64,000 nucleotides of DNA from Cohaesibacter gelatinilyticus. Its GTDB lineage: Bacteria; Pseudomonadota; Alphaproteobacteria; Rhizobiales; Cohaesibacteraceae. The notes beneath the pieces were generated by a model. That model worked only from the letters and a program-made list of their open reading frames with translations, made no database searches and had not been told where the DNA came from. Location: NCBI RefSeq assembly GCF_900215605.1, contig NZ_OBEL01000001.1, positions 558,001 through 622,000 of the forward strand. Reading direction: 5' to 3'. Position 1 is the stretch's first letter; each line of letters opens with the position of its first letter. Below are positions 1 to 7,025 of the stretch, piece by piece. The position numbers and the translations under genes were made by a program.

Positions 1-423
1 CATGGTGCCTAGAACGGCTTCTTCAACACCTGCAACAGAGAAGCCAACCTTCTTGCCTTTCAGATCTGAAATCTTCTTGATCGGACCGTCTTCAAGAACC
101 AGAAGACAGTTCAGTGGGGTGCCAACCAAGGTGCCAACGCGCTTCAGTGGCAGACCTTCAGCAACTTGCAAATGCAACTGTGGCTGATAGGAAACAGCCA
201 GATCAGCTTTGCCAGCAGCAGCGAGCTTTGGTGGGTCAGCAGGATCAGCTGGAGCGATCACTTCCACTTCAAGGCCTTGCTCTTTGAAATAGCCTTTTTC
301 CTGGGCAACGATGATAGGGCCGTGGTCAGGGTTTACGAACCAGTCAAGGATCAGAGACAGCTTATCGGCAGCAAATGCAGGCGCTGCAAACAGAAGTGAA
401 GCAAGAAAAACAAAGAGACGCAT
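1..423 (-). CDS. thiY: Pyrimidine-precursor (HMP/FAMP) ABC transporter substrate-binding protein ThiY, partial
   Basis: This gene is cut by the window edge; only the first 141 codons are visible. It begins with a Sec-type signal peptide (Met-Arg, then a Leu/Phe/Ala-rich core ending in Ala-Phe-Ala-Ala near residue 20). The mature protein opens with the LxLDWFxNPDHGPI segment typical of NMT1/THI5-like proteins that bind thiamine pyrimidine precursors such as formylaminopyrimidine. AAGGA lies 9 nt before the ATG. It is the fourth gene after the TPP riboswitch, 83 bp downstream of thiD, so it would deliver the pyrimidine that ThiD phosphorylates. The assignment as ThiY rather than another NitT/TauT-type binding protein rests on both the motif and the thi operon. 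Confidence 0.85.
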   Translation of the reverse strand, partial: MRLFVFLASLLFAAPAFAADKLSLILDWFVNPDHGPIIVAQEKGYFKEQGLEVEVIAPADPADPPKLAAAGKADLAVSYQPQLHLQVAEGLPLKRVGTLVGTPLNCLLVLEDGPIKKISDLKGKKVGFSVAGVEEAVLGTM

Positions 424-506
424 GACTGCGATCCTTTCAAGTCTTTGTATCAATCGCGCTCTCACTCAATGACTGACAGCGCATCCGGGGGATATTGGTG
501 GGCGTA

Positions 507-1328
507 TTATTCAGCCCACAATTCATGAAAGTGGTGGGTTGGACCGTGACCGGTCTTATCCTTGTTATGGGAACCGACATTCAGATCATCAGCCATGGCG
601 ACCGCACCAGCCAGATAGGACTTGGCAGCCGCAACCGCAGCTGCGGGATCTTTTTCCTTTGCAAGTTCAGCAGCGAGGGCTGCAGAAAGCGTGCAGCCTG
701 TACCATGGGTGTTGACCGTATTGATGCGCTCGGCCTCGAACCAACTCACTCCATCTTCCGTGACCAAAAGATCGGGACTTTCTTCGCTATCCAGATGACC
801 ACCCTTCATAAGAATGGCTTTGGGTCCGAGAGCAAGAAGTGCCTTGCCTTGGGCAAGCATTTCATCACGCGTTTTGGCTTCGGTCTGACCAAGCAGAGCA
901 GCGGCTTCTGGAAGGTTAGGGGTCAGCATGTGTGCCAATGGCAACAAGCGCGTACGAACCATCTCCATGGCTTCAGGTTCCAGCAATGGATGACCACCTT
1001 TGGCAATCATCACCGGATCCAGCACAATCGGAACATCCTTGTGGGAGTGTAAGGCGTCCGCAACCGCTGCAGCAATATCAGCATTGGCAATCATACCGAT
1101 TTTGACAGCATCGACGCGGATGTCGTCAAAAATGGAGGCAATCTGATCGGCCACAAATGATGGGGGCACCAGATGAACACCGCTGACCCCTTGTGTGTTC
1201 TGCGCGGTCAATGCCGTCAATGCGGTCATGCCATAGACACCACGCGCTGAAAAGGCTTTCAAATCAGCCTGAATGCCAGCACCACCAGAGGGATCAGAAC
1301 CGGCAATGGAAAGAGCGGTGGCAATCAT
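507..1328 (-). CDS. thiD: Hydroxymethylpyrimidine/phosphomethylpyrimidine kinase ThiD
   Basis: ThiD phosphorylates hydroxymethylpyrimidine twice to give HMP-PP, the pyrimidine half of thiamine phosphate. The 273-residue protein has the ribokinase-fold landmarks: GSDPSGGAGIQAD at residues 10-22, DPVMIAKGG at 104-112, the anion-hole motif THGTGC at 207-212 with the conserved Cys, and a GHGPTHH tail near 260. I chose the ATG at 1328 because it overlaps the thiE stop in an ATGA and leads directly into the conserved N-terminus. An in-frame start 66 bp upstream would add 22 residues from inside thiE and is unlikely. It is translationally coupled to thiE. Confidence 0.96.
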   Translation of the reverse strand: MIATALSIAGSDPSGGAGIQADLKAFSARGVYGMTALTALTAQNTQGVSGVHLVPPSFVADQIASIFDDIRVDAVKIGMIANADIAAAVADALHSHKDVPIVLDPVMIAKGGHPLLEPEAMEMVRTRLLPLAHMLTPNLPEAAALLGQTEAKTRDEMLAQGKALLALGPKAILMKGGHLDSEESPDLLVTEDGVSWFEAERINTVNTHGTGCTLSAALAAELAKEKDPAAAVAAAKSYLAGAVAMADDLNVGSHNKDKTGHGPTHHFHELWAE

Positions 1329-1963
1329 GATCGTGCCTCCTTGATCAATTTGGAAAATTCTTCGGTTGCGGAGGTTACATCTTTCTGGCCGCAAATGGCT
1401 GAGACAATTGCAAGGCCATCAGCGCCCGCCTCAAGTATCTGCGCAACATGCTCTGCTTTCAGGCCACCAATCGCCACCGTCGGTACGGGGCTGGCAACTG
1501 CAATCTCAGCCAATCCATCAAAGCCAATGGCAGGTTTATGATCTGGTTTGGTTGGGGTCGCAAAGACAGGTCCAATACCGATATAATCAACCTGACTTGC
1601 ATCGACCTGTTTGACCAGATCGAGCCTCTCGACGGATAGGCCCAAAATCATCTCCGGCCCAATCAGCTTACGCGCTTCCTCAACCGGCATATCCCCTTGA
1701 CCAATATGCAAGACATCTGCTTGCAGGGCATGGGCAGCTTCTACATTGTCGTTGATCACCAGAGCGACTTCGGTGCCCTTCAGCACTTCTTTCAGCTCCT
1801 TTCCAATGGCGATGAACTCTTCTGTAGTCGCTGTCTTATGGCGTAGTTGCACGGCGGTGATCCCCCCAGCAACGGCTCGCCGGGTGGTCTCCACCATACC
1901 CAAAGGCTCACAAAGGTCGGGGTCGAGAACCAGATAGAGCGAAAGATCGATCATCTGTCTCAT
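1325..1963 (-). CDS. thiE: Thiamine-phosphate synthase ThiE
   Basis: ThiE joins HMP-PP and thiazole phosphate to give thiamine monophosphate. The 212 residues form a TIM barrel with the expected substrate and phosphate motifs: QLRHK at 39-43, IND at 70-72, HIGQGDMP at 87-94, GPVFATPTK at 131-139, AIGGL at 164-168 and the AIVSAI end near 185. It overlaps thiM upstream and thiD downstream by 4 bp each (ATGA), so the three genes are read as one coupled unit under the riboswitch at 2838-2911. Confidence 0.95.
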   Translation of the reverse strand: MRQMIDLSLYLVLDPDLCEPLGMVETTRRAVAGGITAVQLRHKTATTEEFIAIGKELKEVLKGTEVALVINDNVEAAHALQADVLHIGQGDMPVEEARKLIGPEMILGLSVERLDLVKQVDASQVDYIGIGPVFATPTKPDHKPAIGFDGLAEIAVASPVPTVAIGGLKAEHVAQILEAGADGLAIVSAICGQKDVTSATEEFSKLIKEARS

Positions 1964-2772
1964 GCAACAACCCGATCAGCAGAAATATCTTCTGGCTGGA
2001 GAGCGGTCAGTTGATCCAGAAACTGCCAGGCAAAGGAACCGGGCCCTTTGGCTGTTTGAGCAGTCCATGTGCCTGCTTCAGCAAACAGGGCAAGGGATGC
2101 AGCAGTGGCAAGGAACGCATCCTTCTCCACTGCTGCAAATGCCCCCACCAATGTCGTCAGTGAGCAGCCCATCGCAGTGATCTGTGACATCAGGGCGGAG
2201 CCGCCTGCAATACGCGCCTCTCGATTGGCATCACAAACAAAGTCAATTTCACCGGTCACGGCGACTACACAGTCATGTTGTTTGGCAAGGGCACGAGCAG
2301 CACCTTCAGCAGCGGCAACTTCATCACCGGCATCGACACCTTGGCCGGAGCTGGCTTCACCTGCCAGCGCCATGATCTCGGATGCATTGCCACGGACAAT
2401 GGTTGGCTTCAATGCCATCAAGTCAGCTGCTGCCTCGCGTCGAAGAGACGTCGCAAAATGAGCAACGGGATCCAAGACCCACGGCTTGCCAGCTTCATTG
2501 GCAGCATTGGCTGCATTCTTCATTCCCTCGATCCAGTGAGGAGACAGAGTGCCTATATTGACGGTGAGGGAAGATGCGATAGCTGCGAACTCACCACTCT
2601 CTTCCGGGCTATGTACCATGGCAGGTGAGGCACCAGCAGCCAGCAGCACATTGGCTGAGATATTCATGGCCACATAATTGGTGATGCAATGAACCAATGG
2701 ATTGGTCGCACGCATGGAAGCAAAACAGGCCTGAATATCGGCATGCAATTTTTTGGAGGAAACGTCGCTCAT
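1960..2772 (-). CDS. thiM: Hydroxyethylthiazole kinase ThiM
   Basis: ThiM phosphorylates hydroxyethylthiazole in thiamine salvage. The 270-residue protein shows TNYV at 31-34, DPVA at 101-104, RGNASEI at 127-133, VTGE at 172-175 and TAMGCSL at 199-205, where Cys203 is the conserved catalytic-loop residue. It is the first gene of thiM-thiE-thiD-thiY. The ATG at 2772 follows a GGGAG ribosome-binding site that is buried in a hairpin (2778-2797), part of the riboswitch control. With no thiC or thiG in view, the cluster is a salvage and uptake operon. Confidence 0.95.
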   Translation of the reverse strand: MSDVSSKKLHADIQACFASMRATNPLVHCITNYVAMNISANVLLAAGASPAMVHSPEESGEFAAIASSLTVNIGTLSPHWIEGMKNAANAANEAGKPWVLDPVAHFATSLRREAAADLMALKPTIVRGNASEIMALAGEASSGQGVDAGDEVAAAEGAARALAKQHDCVVAVTGEIDFVCDANREARIAGGSALMSQITAMGCSLTTLVGAFAAVEKDAFLATAASLALFAEAGTWTAQTAKGPGSFAWQFLDQLTALQPEDISADRVVA

Positions 2773-2777
2773 ATGAA

Positions 2778-2797
2778 CACTCCCTTGGGAGGGAGTG
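2778..2797 (-). promoter_or_regulatory. Ribosome-binding-site sequestering hairpin of thiM
   Basis: On the minus strand CACTCCC pairs perfectly with GGGAGTG across a 6-nt loop. The 3' arm is the thiM Shine-Dalgarno sequence, 5 nt before the ATG. The 5' arm (ACTCCCT) can instead pair over 7 bases with AGGGAGT at the 3' edge of the TPP aptamer (plus-strand 2840-2846). The two pairings exclude each other, which is the layout expected of a translational OFF switch. Confidence 0.8.
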
Positions 2798-2837
2798 GCT
2801 GGATAAATCCCAACACAAGCTTTGAGACTATCCGACG

Positions 2838-2911
2838 CGACTCCCTACGCCAGTATGATCTGGATCAGGTGATAAGGGTTCTTCTCAGCCCGACTTAACG
2901 GACGCCCCTGT
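2838..2911 (-). promoter_or_regulatory. TPP (THI-box) riboswitch aptamer
   Basis: Read on the minus strand, this leader contains the conserved THI-box blocks in order: GGGGCG, GGGCTGAGA, ACCC, ACCTGATC and TGGCGTAGGGAG. Spacing and order match the TPP-sensing aptamer. It lies about 65 nt upstream of thiM and has no poly-U terminator after it. Control is therefore probably at translation, through the hairpin at 2778-2797. Confidence 0.95.
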
Positions 2912-3249
2912 CTTGAGCTTTTGACTAATCACAAAATGCAAAATTTGTCACGCAAAAAAGTTTTTATATTAAATTCAGATCTGTATTTAATTTTTCTTTG
3001 AATCTTTTTCTGAACTTGAACCACTTTAAGGAGTTAAAGTGCGGATGTTACTTTAAGAGGGTATAATTATTTATATTAATCAGTATGTTATAGGCTAGTT
3101 TAGAATCGGATTTTGAATCATGTTAAGTGATTCTCAGCTCATCTGATCGAGGCATGGCTTGTCCTTGAAACAACTCAAGAAAAGCTGTGTGTCATCAAAG
3201 TCGGGCAGTGGTGAATTTTTGATTTTCAATTTTTCCAAGGCAGTCCTTC
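2912..3249. other. AT-rich intergenic region between the thi leader and allE
   Basis: This 338-bp gap holds no convincing reading frame. It must contain the promoter for the minus-strand thi operon (near 2912-3000) and one for the plus-strand gene at 3250. It is rich in A/T runs, but I could not pick a single convincing -35/-10 pair. One half-site resembling the TTTTGTGAT operator arm (minus strand, near 2929-2937) lacks its second half. Confidence 0.4.
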
Positions 3250-4173
3250 ATGACTGAAAGCAGTGACCGCCAAGCGCAAATTTGCTTTGATGAGTCGGAT
3301 AGAAGAGCGCTCCGTTTTGCAATTTTGAAAGACCCTATGAGCAACAAATCCTATCATTCTCCGGTCGGAGGCCTGCCTCCTCAAAGTCAACTGACAAGTG
3401 GTCGAGCCGTCTTTACTGACGCCTATTGTGTCATTCCCAAAGGGGTGATGAGCGACATTGTCACTTCAAATCTGCCCTTCTGGGAAGGCAGCAGAAGTTG
3501 GGTTCTGTCACGTCCCTTATCAGGCTTCTCGGAAAGCTTCTCTCATTACCTGACCGAGCTATCACCTAGCGGCGGAAGTGCTAGACCTGAGACCGAACAG
3601 GGTATTGAACATGTGCTGTTTGTCGTCGAGGGTGAGGTTGAGCTGACCTTGTTGGGTGAGGTCAAAAAGCTTGGCGAAGGCGGCTATGCTTATCTACCAT
3701 CAGATGCTGATTGGCAGCTTTGGAACAGGAGCAAGGGCAGGGCAGTCTTTCACTGGATCAGAAAATATTATGAAGTGGTAGAGGGCATCGATATTCCATC
3801 TGCCTTCACCGCCAATGAGAAGGACATAACTCCGGATCTGATGCCGGATTGCAATGGTGTTTGGGCGACAACGCGCTTTGTCGAAGGAGATGACATGCGT
3901 CACGATATGCACGTCAATATTGTCACCTTCCAACCTGGCGGCGTGATCCCGTTTGCTGAGACCCATGTCATGGAGCATGGTCTCTTCGTGTTGCAAGGGA
4001 AAGCAGTCTATTTGCTCAATCAGGATTGGGTTGAGGTTGAAGCTGGTGACTATATGTGGCTTCGCGCCTTTTGCCCGCAAGCGTGCTACGCGTCAGGACC
4101 GGGGCCGTTTCGATATCTGCTCTATAAAAATGTCAATCGCCATATGCCTTTCCCGAAAGGGCTTAGGACGTAG
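3250..4173 (+). CDS. allE: (S)-ureidoglycine aminohydrolase (bicupin, AllE/YlbA family)
   Basis: This enzyme converts ureidoglycine to ureidoglycolate and ammonia in the ureide branch of purine breakdown. The 307-residue protein has two cupin halves. The second carries the Mn-binding set known for the family: Glu237, His239 and His243 in an ETHVMEH motif, and Gln277 in FCPQAC. The start is uncertain. ATG 3250 has a weak AAGG 10 nt upstream. ATG 3337 (residue 30, MSNKSYHSP) would give 278 residues, closer to the family length, but has a poor ribosome-binding site. The last two codons and the TAG stop lie inside the MITE-like element at 4164, so the native C-terminus has been replaced or trimmed slightly. 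Neighbouring genes encode other purine-degradation steps. Confidence 0.87.
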   Translation: MTESSDRQAQICFDESDRRALRFAILKDPMSNKSYHSPVGGLPPQSQLTSGRAVFTDAYCVIPKGVMSDIVTSNLPFWEGSRSWVLSRPLSGFSESFSHYLTELSPSGGSARPETEQGIEHVLFVVEGEVELTLLGEVKKLGEGGYAYLPSDADWQLWNRSKGRAVFHWIRKYYEVVEGIDIPSAFTANEKDITPDLMPDCNGVWATTRFVEGDDMRHDMHVNIVTFQPGGVIPFAETHVMEHGLFVLQGKAVYLLNQDWVEVEAGDYMWLRAFCPQACYASGPGPFRYLLYKNVNRHMPFPKGLRT

Positions 4174-4430
4174 GCTCATAAATGAGCTGTATTTGGCGTC
4201 AAAATGGTTTGATATGGCTAGAAAAAGAGTGAAGGATGGGCTGGATGCCCATTCAAGCTCTTTGCCGACGCCAGAGCTTGACCATTTTGTCGTCCAAAGG
4301 ATAGGGCGATTTTTTCCGATCACTACGTCGCAAGGATTTGAAAATGCAACACATTGCCTGCATCCTTACTCCTTGCGATCGAAAAAACTTACCTCTACCA
4401 AATGCACCGCATTTATGAGCCTACGTCCTA
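4164..4430. mobile_element. MITE-like element with 19-bp perfect terminal inverted repeats and TA duplication
   Basis: The outer ends are perfect inverted repeats (GGACGTAGGCTCATAAATG and its complement, 4166-4184 and 4410-4428). Each is flanked by TA, the target duplication typical of IS630/Tc1-mariner-type elements. Similarity continues imperfectly inward for roughly 35 bp. The 263-bp interior has no transposase; the short frames across it are not genes. The left end supplies the last codons and TAG stop of allE, and the right end supplies the TAG stop of the converging lysR. Just outside the right end, TACGTCC-TA-GGACGTA makes a 16-bp palindrome (4422-4437), as if another end of the same kind had once abutted it. 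Confidence 0.78.
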
Positions 4431-5342
4431 GGACGTAACAGACATAACCTGCTTTTTGCTCTCATCAGCCATATAGTCGACAAACAACCGAATCTTTGGA
4501 TCTAGCAGTTTGCGGTGTGGATAGAGGCAGGCAAAGCTCGAAGGCATGGGCGGAGTTTCTTCCAGAATGGGAACCAGAGTTCCGCTCGCAAGATGGTTGG
4601 CGATGTCAAAGCGTGGTTTGTTGACAATGCCGTGCCCATCCAAGGCCCACTCGGTCAGAACATCGCCATCATCGCTGTCATATTGGCCAGAGACTTCGAG
4701 CTTGATCGGGCCATCCTGTCCTTCAACCATCCAGAAATACTCCGGAGAACGCGGATAGCGTAGCATCAGGCAATTATGCTGGTCTTCTACCAGATCGAGC
4801 GGCGTGTTGGGTGTGCCACGCGTTTCAAGATAAGCCGGCGATGCAGCCAGGACCCGCTCGCAATCCATGATTTTGCGTTGCTTGAGATTGGAATCCAAAA
4901 GCTCGCCGACAAAGAAAGAGACATCCAGCCCTTCATGCAGGATATCGACTTGCCGATCTGAGAGCCGCAATCTAATTTCAATGTCAGGATATTGCTCACA
5001 AAATTGCGGGATCAAAGGGGCAATGACACGCCGTCCGACCCCAAAGGGTGCGGCTACCGCAATGACACCTTTGGGGTGATCAGAAAAACCAGCCACTATG
5101 GCTTCCGCTTCTTCCAGGGTGTCCAGAACCTTGACCGCCTCCTTATAGAAAACCCGGCCAACTTCCGTTGGTGTCAGCTTGCGGGTGGTGCGGTTGAAGA
5201 GGCGAACCCCCAATCGGCTTTCCAGCTCTTTGATGCGATTGGAAGCGACGGCGGGGGTGAGCCGCAAATCTCTGCCGCCAGAGGTGATGCTGCCCAATTC
5301 CACCACACGCACAAACACTTTGAGCGAGTCGATATAGGGCAT
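4428..5342 (-). CDS. LysR-family transcriptional regulator, divergent from xdhABC
   Basis: This 304-residue LysR-type regulator has an N-terminal winged helix-turn-helix (about residues 1-60: FVRVVELGSIT, then AVASNRIKELE and RLFNRTTRKL) followed by a periplasmic-binding-protein-like effector domain. I chose the ATG at 5342 because GGAG lies 7 nt upstream and the protein then starts immediately before the helix-turn-helix. A longer frame reaching 5441 has no such support. It is transcribed away from xdhA with a 207-bp shared control region, the classic layout for a LysR regulator of the divergent operon, so control of xanthine dehydrogenase is inferred. Its stop codon is formed by the end of the MITE-like element. 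Confidence 0.88.
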   Translation of the reverse strand: MPYIDSLKVFVRVVELGSITSGGRDLRLTPAVASNRIKELESRLGVRLFNRTTRKLTPTEVGRVFYKEAVKVLDTLEEAEAIVAGFSDHPKGVIAVAAPFGVGRRVIAPLIPQFCEQYPDIEIRLRLSDRQVDILHEGLDVSFFVGELLDSNLKQRKIMDCERVLAASPAYLETRGTPNTPLDLVEDQHNCLMLRYPRSPEYFWMVEGQDGPIKLEVSGQYDSDDGDVLTEWALDGHGIVNKPRFDIANHLASGTLVPILEETPPMPSSFACLYPHRKLLDPKIRLFVDYMADESKKQVMSVTS

Positions 5343-5549
5343 GATGTTTCTCCGTCCGGCAATTGGTTTGCAGTCCCAGACTGAAAGGCACAGCCTGCGC
5401 GTGTTACTCGCTAGCTGACCATCATAGAGGGGGTGTGGCAAGTGATTTTATAGAAAATATTGAAAGTCTTGAAAATTGCTCTGCATTTTCGTGGGAATAG
5501 GGGGCGAGTAGGCTGGATCTTAGGACCATCATGACCGGAGTCTGTTCCG

Positions 5550-7025
5550 TTGCCCACTATGCGTCACTGCATTCAATTTCTGCTGAATGATCAAACCATT
5601 ACCCTCAATGAAGTCGGTACTGGCGATATGTTGCTGGATTTCTTGCGCCTCAATCAGCGCCTGACCGGAGCCAAGGAAGGCTGCGCGGAAGGGGATTGTG
5701 GAGCCTGCACCGTGCTGGTGGGGAGGCTGGTAGATGATGAATTGATCTATGAACCGGTCAATGGTTGCATTCGTTTTCTCTCCAGCCTCGATGGCTGTCA
5801 TGTCGTGACAATTGAACATCTCAAAGGGGCCGAGGGAACTCTTCATCCAATCCAGAAGGCCATGATTGAGCATCATGGGAGTCAGTGCGGCTTCTGTACG
5901 CCCGGTATCATCATGGCGCTCTATGCCCTCTGGATGAGAACAGCAAAACCAAGCCGTGAGCAGATTGAACACGCATTGCAGGGAAATCTCTGCCGTTGCA
6001 CGGGCTATGAGCCAATCATCAGAGCTGCGCAAGCCGTTTGTTACGATCAGGACTGGCCAAGATCTGATCCGTTGCTGGATGAACGAGCGATGGTGAAAGA
6101 AGCGCTCTCAAAGCTGAAACATGATCAATCCGTTCTTTTGCAAAAGCAGGGGGATAGTGGACCAGAGCAAATCTTTATCCCCGCGAACGAGGAGGATCTG
6201 GCTAATTTTTATGCAGAGCATCCCGATGCCACTTTGATTGCCGGAGCAACAGATGCAGGGCTGTGGGTGACAAAGTTTCTGAGTTCGATACCAGCCCTTA
6301 TCCATATAGGTAATCTTAAGGCACTCAAGACCATTAAGTACAAGGGTGATAGCCTCACCATCGGATCGGGTGTGAGCTATAGTGATGCCATGCCAGACCT
6401 GATCAAAGCCTTTCCAATGATTGAACCATATCTGTTGCGTATTGGTGGCTGGCAGGTGCGTTCCATGGGAACAATCGGCGGTAATATCGCAAACGGCTCA
6501 CCGATTGGTGACATGCCCCCCATTCTGATAGCGCTCGGGGCGGAGATCTGCCTCAAATCTGTCGAGGGAAGTCGCCAATTGCCATTGGAGGATTTCTTTC
6601 TTGCCTATGGCAAGCAGGACCGCCAACCGGGTGAATATCTGCATTCGATTCATATCCCGCTCATGGCAGCCAATAATGAGGTTGCTGCCTACAAGATCTC
6701 CAAGCGACGGGATGAAGATATCTCCAGCGTCGCCGTGGGTTTCAATCTGGTGATTGAAAATGGCATCATCCGTTCGGCGCGGATAGCGTTCGGTGGCATG
6801 GCAGCAACGCCAAAACGGGCACAGGCCGCAGAAAAGACTTTGATTGGTCAGCCATTCTCTGAAGAAAGCATGATCAAGGCGGCTCAGATACTGGAAGAAG
6901 AGTTCACCCCGCTCAGTGATATGAGAGCGAGTAGTGCCTATCGCATGAAAGTCGCGCAAAATTTGTTCCGTCGCTTCTATCTGGAAAAAGCCAATGGCTT
7001 TACTGGACTGGAGGCAGCGCAATGA
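5550..7025 (+). CDS. xdhA: Xanthine dehydrogenase small subunit XdhA (2Fe-2S and FAD domains)
   Basis: XdhA passes electrons from the molybdenum subunit through two 2Fe-2S clusters to FAD and NAD. The 491 residues carry the plant-type ferredoxin cysteines (C45, C50, C53, C73) and the second-cluster cysteines (C113, C116, C148, C150; CGFCTPG and CRCTGY). An FAD-binding domain (IAGATD and TIGGNIANGSP) and a CO-dehydrogenase-type C-terminal domain follow. The start is probably the TTG at 5550, which has GGAG 10 nt upstream. The next ATG (5559) sits 19 nt from that site. The gene overlaps xdhB by 4 bp (ATGA). Confidence 0.95.
   Translation: MPTMRHCIQFLLNDQTITLNEVGTGDMLLDFLRLNQRLTGAKEGCAEGDCGACTVLVGRLVDDELIYEPVNGCIRFLSSLDGCHVVTIEHLKGAEGTLHPIQKAMIEHHGSQCGFCTPGIIMALYALWMRTAKPSREQIEHALQGNLCRCTGYEPIIRAAQAVCYDQDWPRSDPLLDERAMVKEALSKLKHDQSVLLQKQGDSGPEQIFIPANEEDLANFYAEHPDATLIAGATDAGLWVTKFLSSIPALIHIGNLKALKTIKYKGDSLTIGSGVSYSDAMPDLIKAFPMIEPYLLRIGGWQVRSMGTIGGNIANGSPIGDMPPILIALGAEICLKSVEGSRQLPLEDFFLAYGKQDRQPGEYLHSIHIPLMAANNEVAAYKISKRRDEDISSVAVGFNLVIENGIIRSARIAFGGMAATPKRAQAAEKTLIGQPFSEESMIKAAQILEEEFTPLSDMRASSAYRMKVAQNLFRRFYLEKANGFTGLEAAQ

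Noticed and set aside
2925-2940. Sixth copy of the polyamine operator upstream of the thi operon
   Set aside because: Only one arm (TTTTGTGAT) is present, with no symmetric partner, and the context is unrelated.
4093-4438. Short open frames across the 4164-4430 region
   Set aside because: They run through the inverted-repeat element and have no recognisable content or ribosome-binding site.
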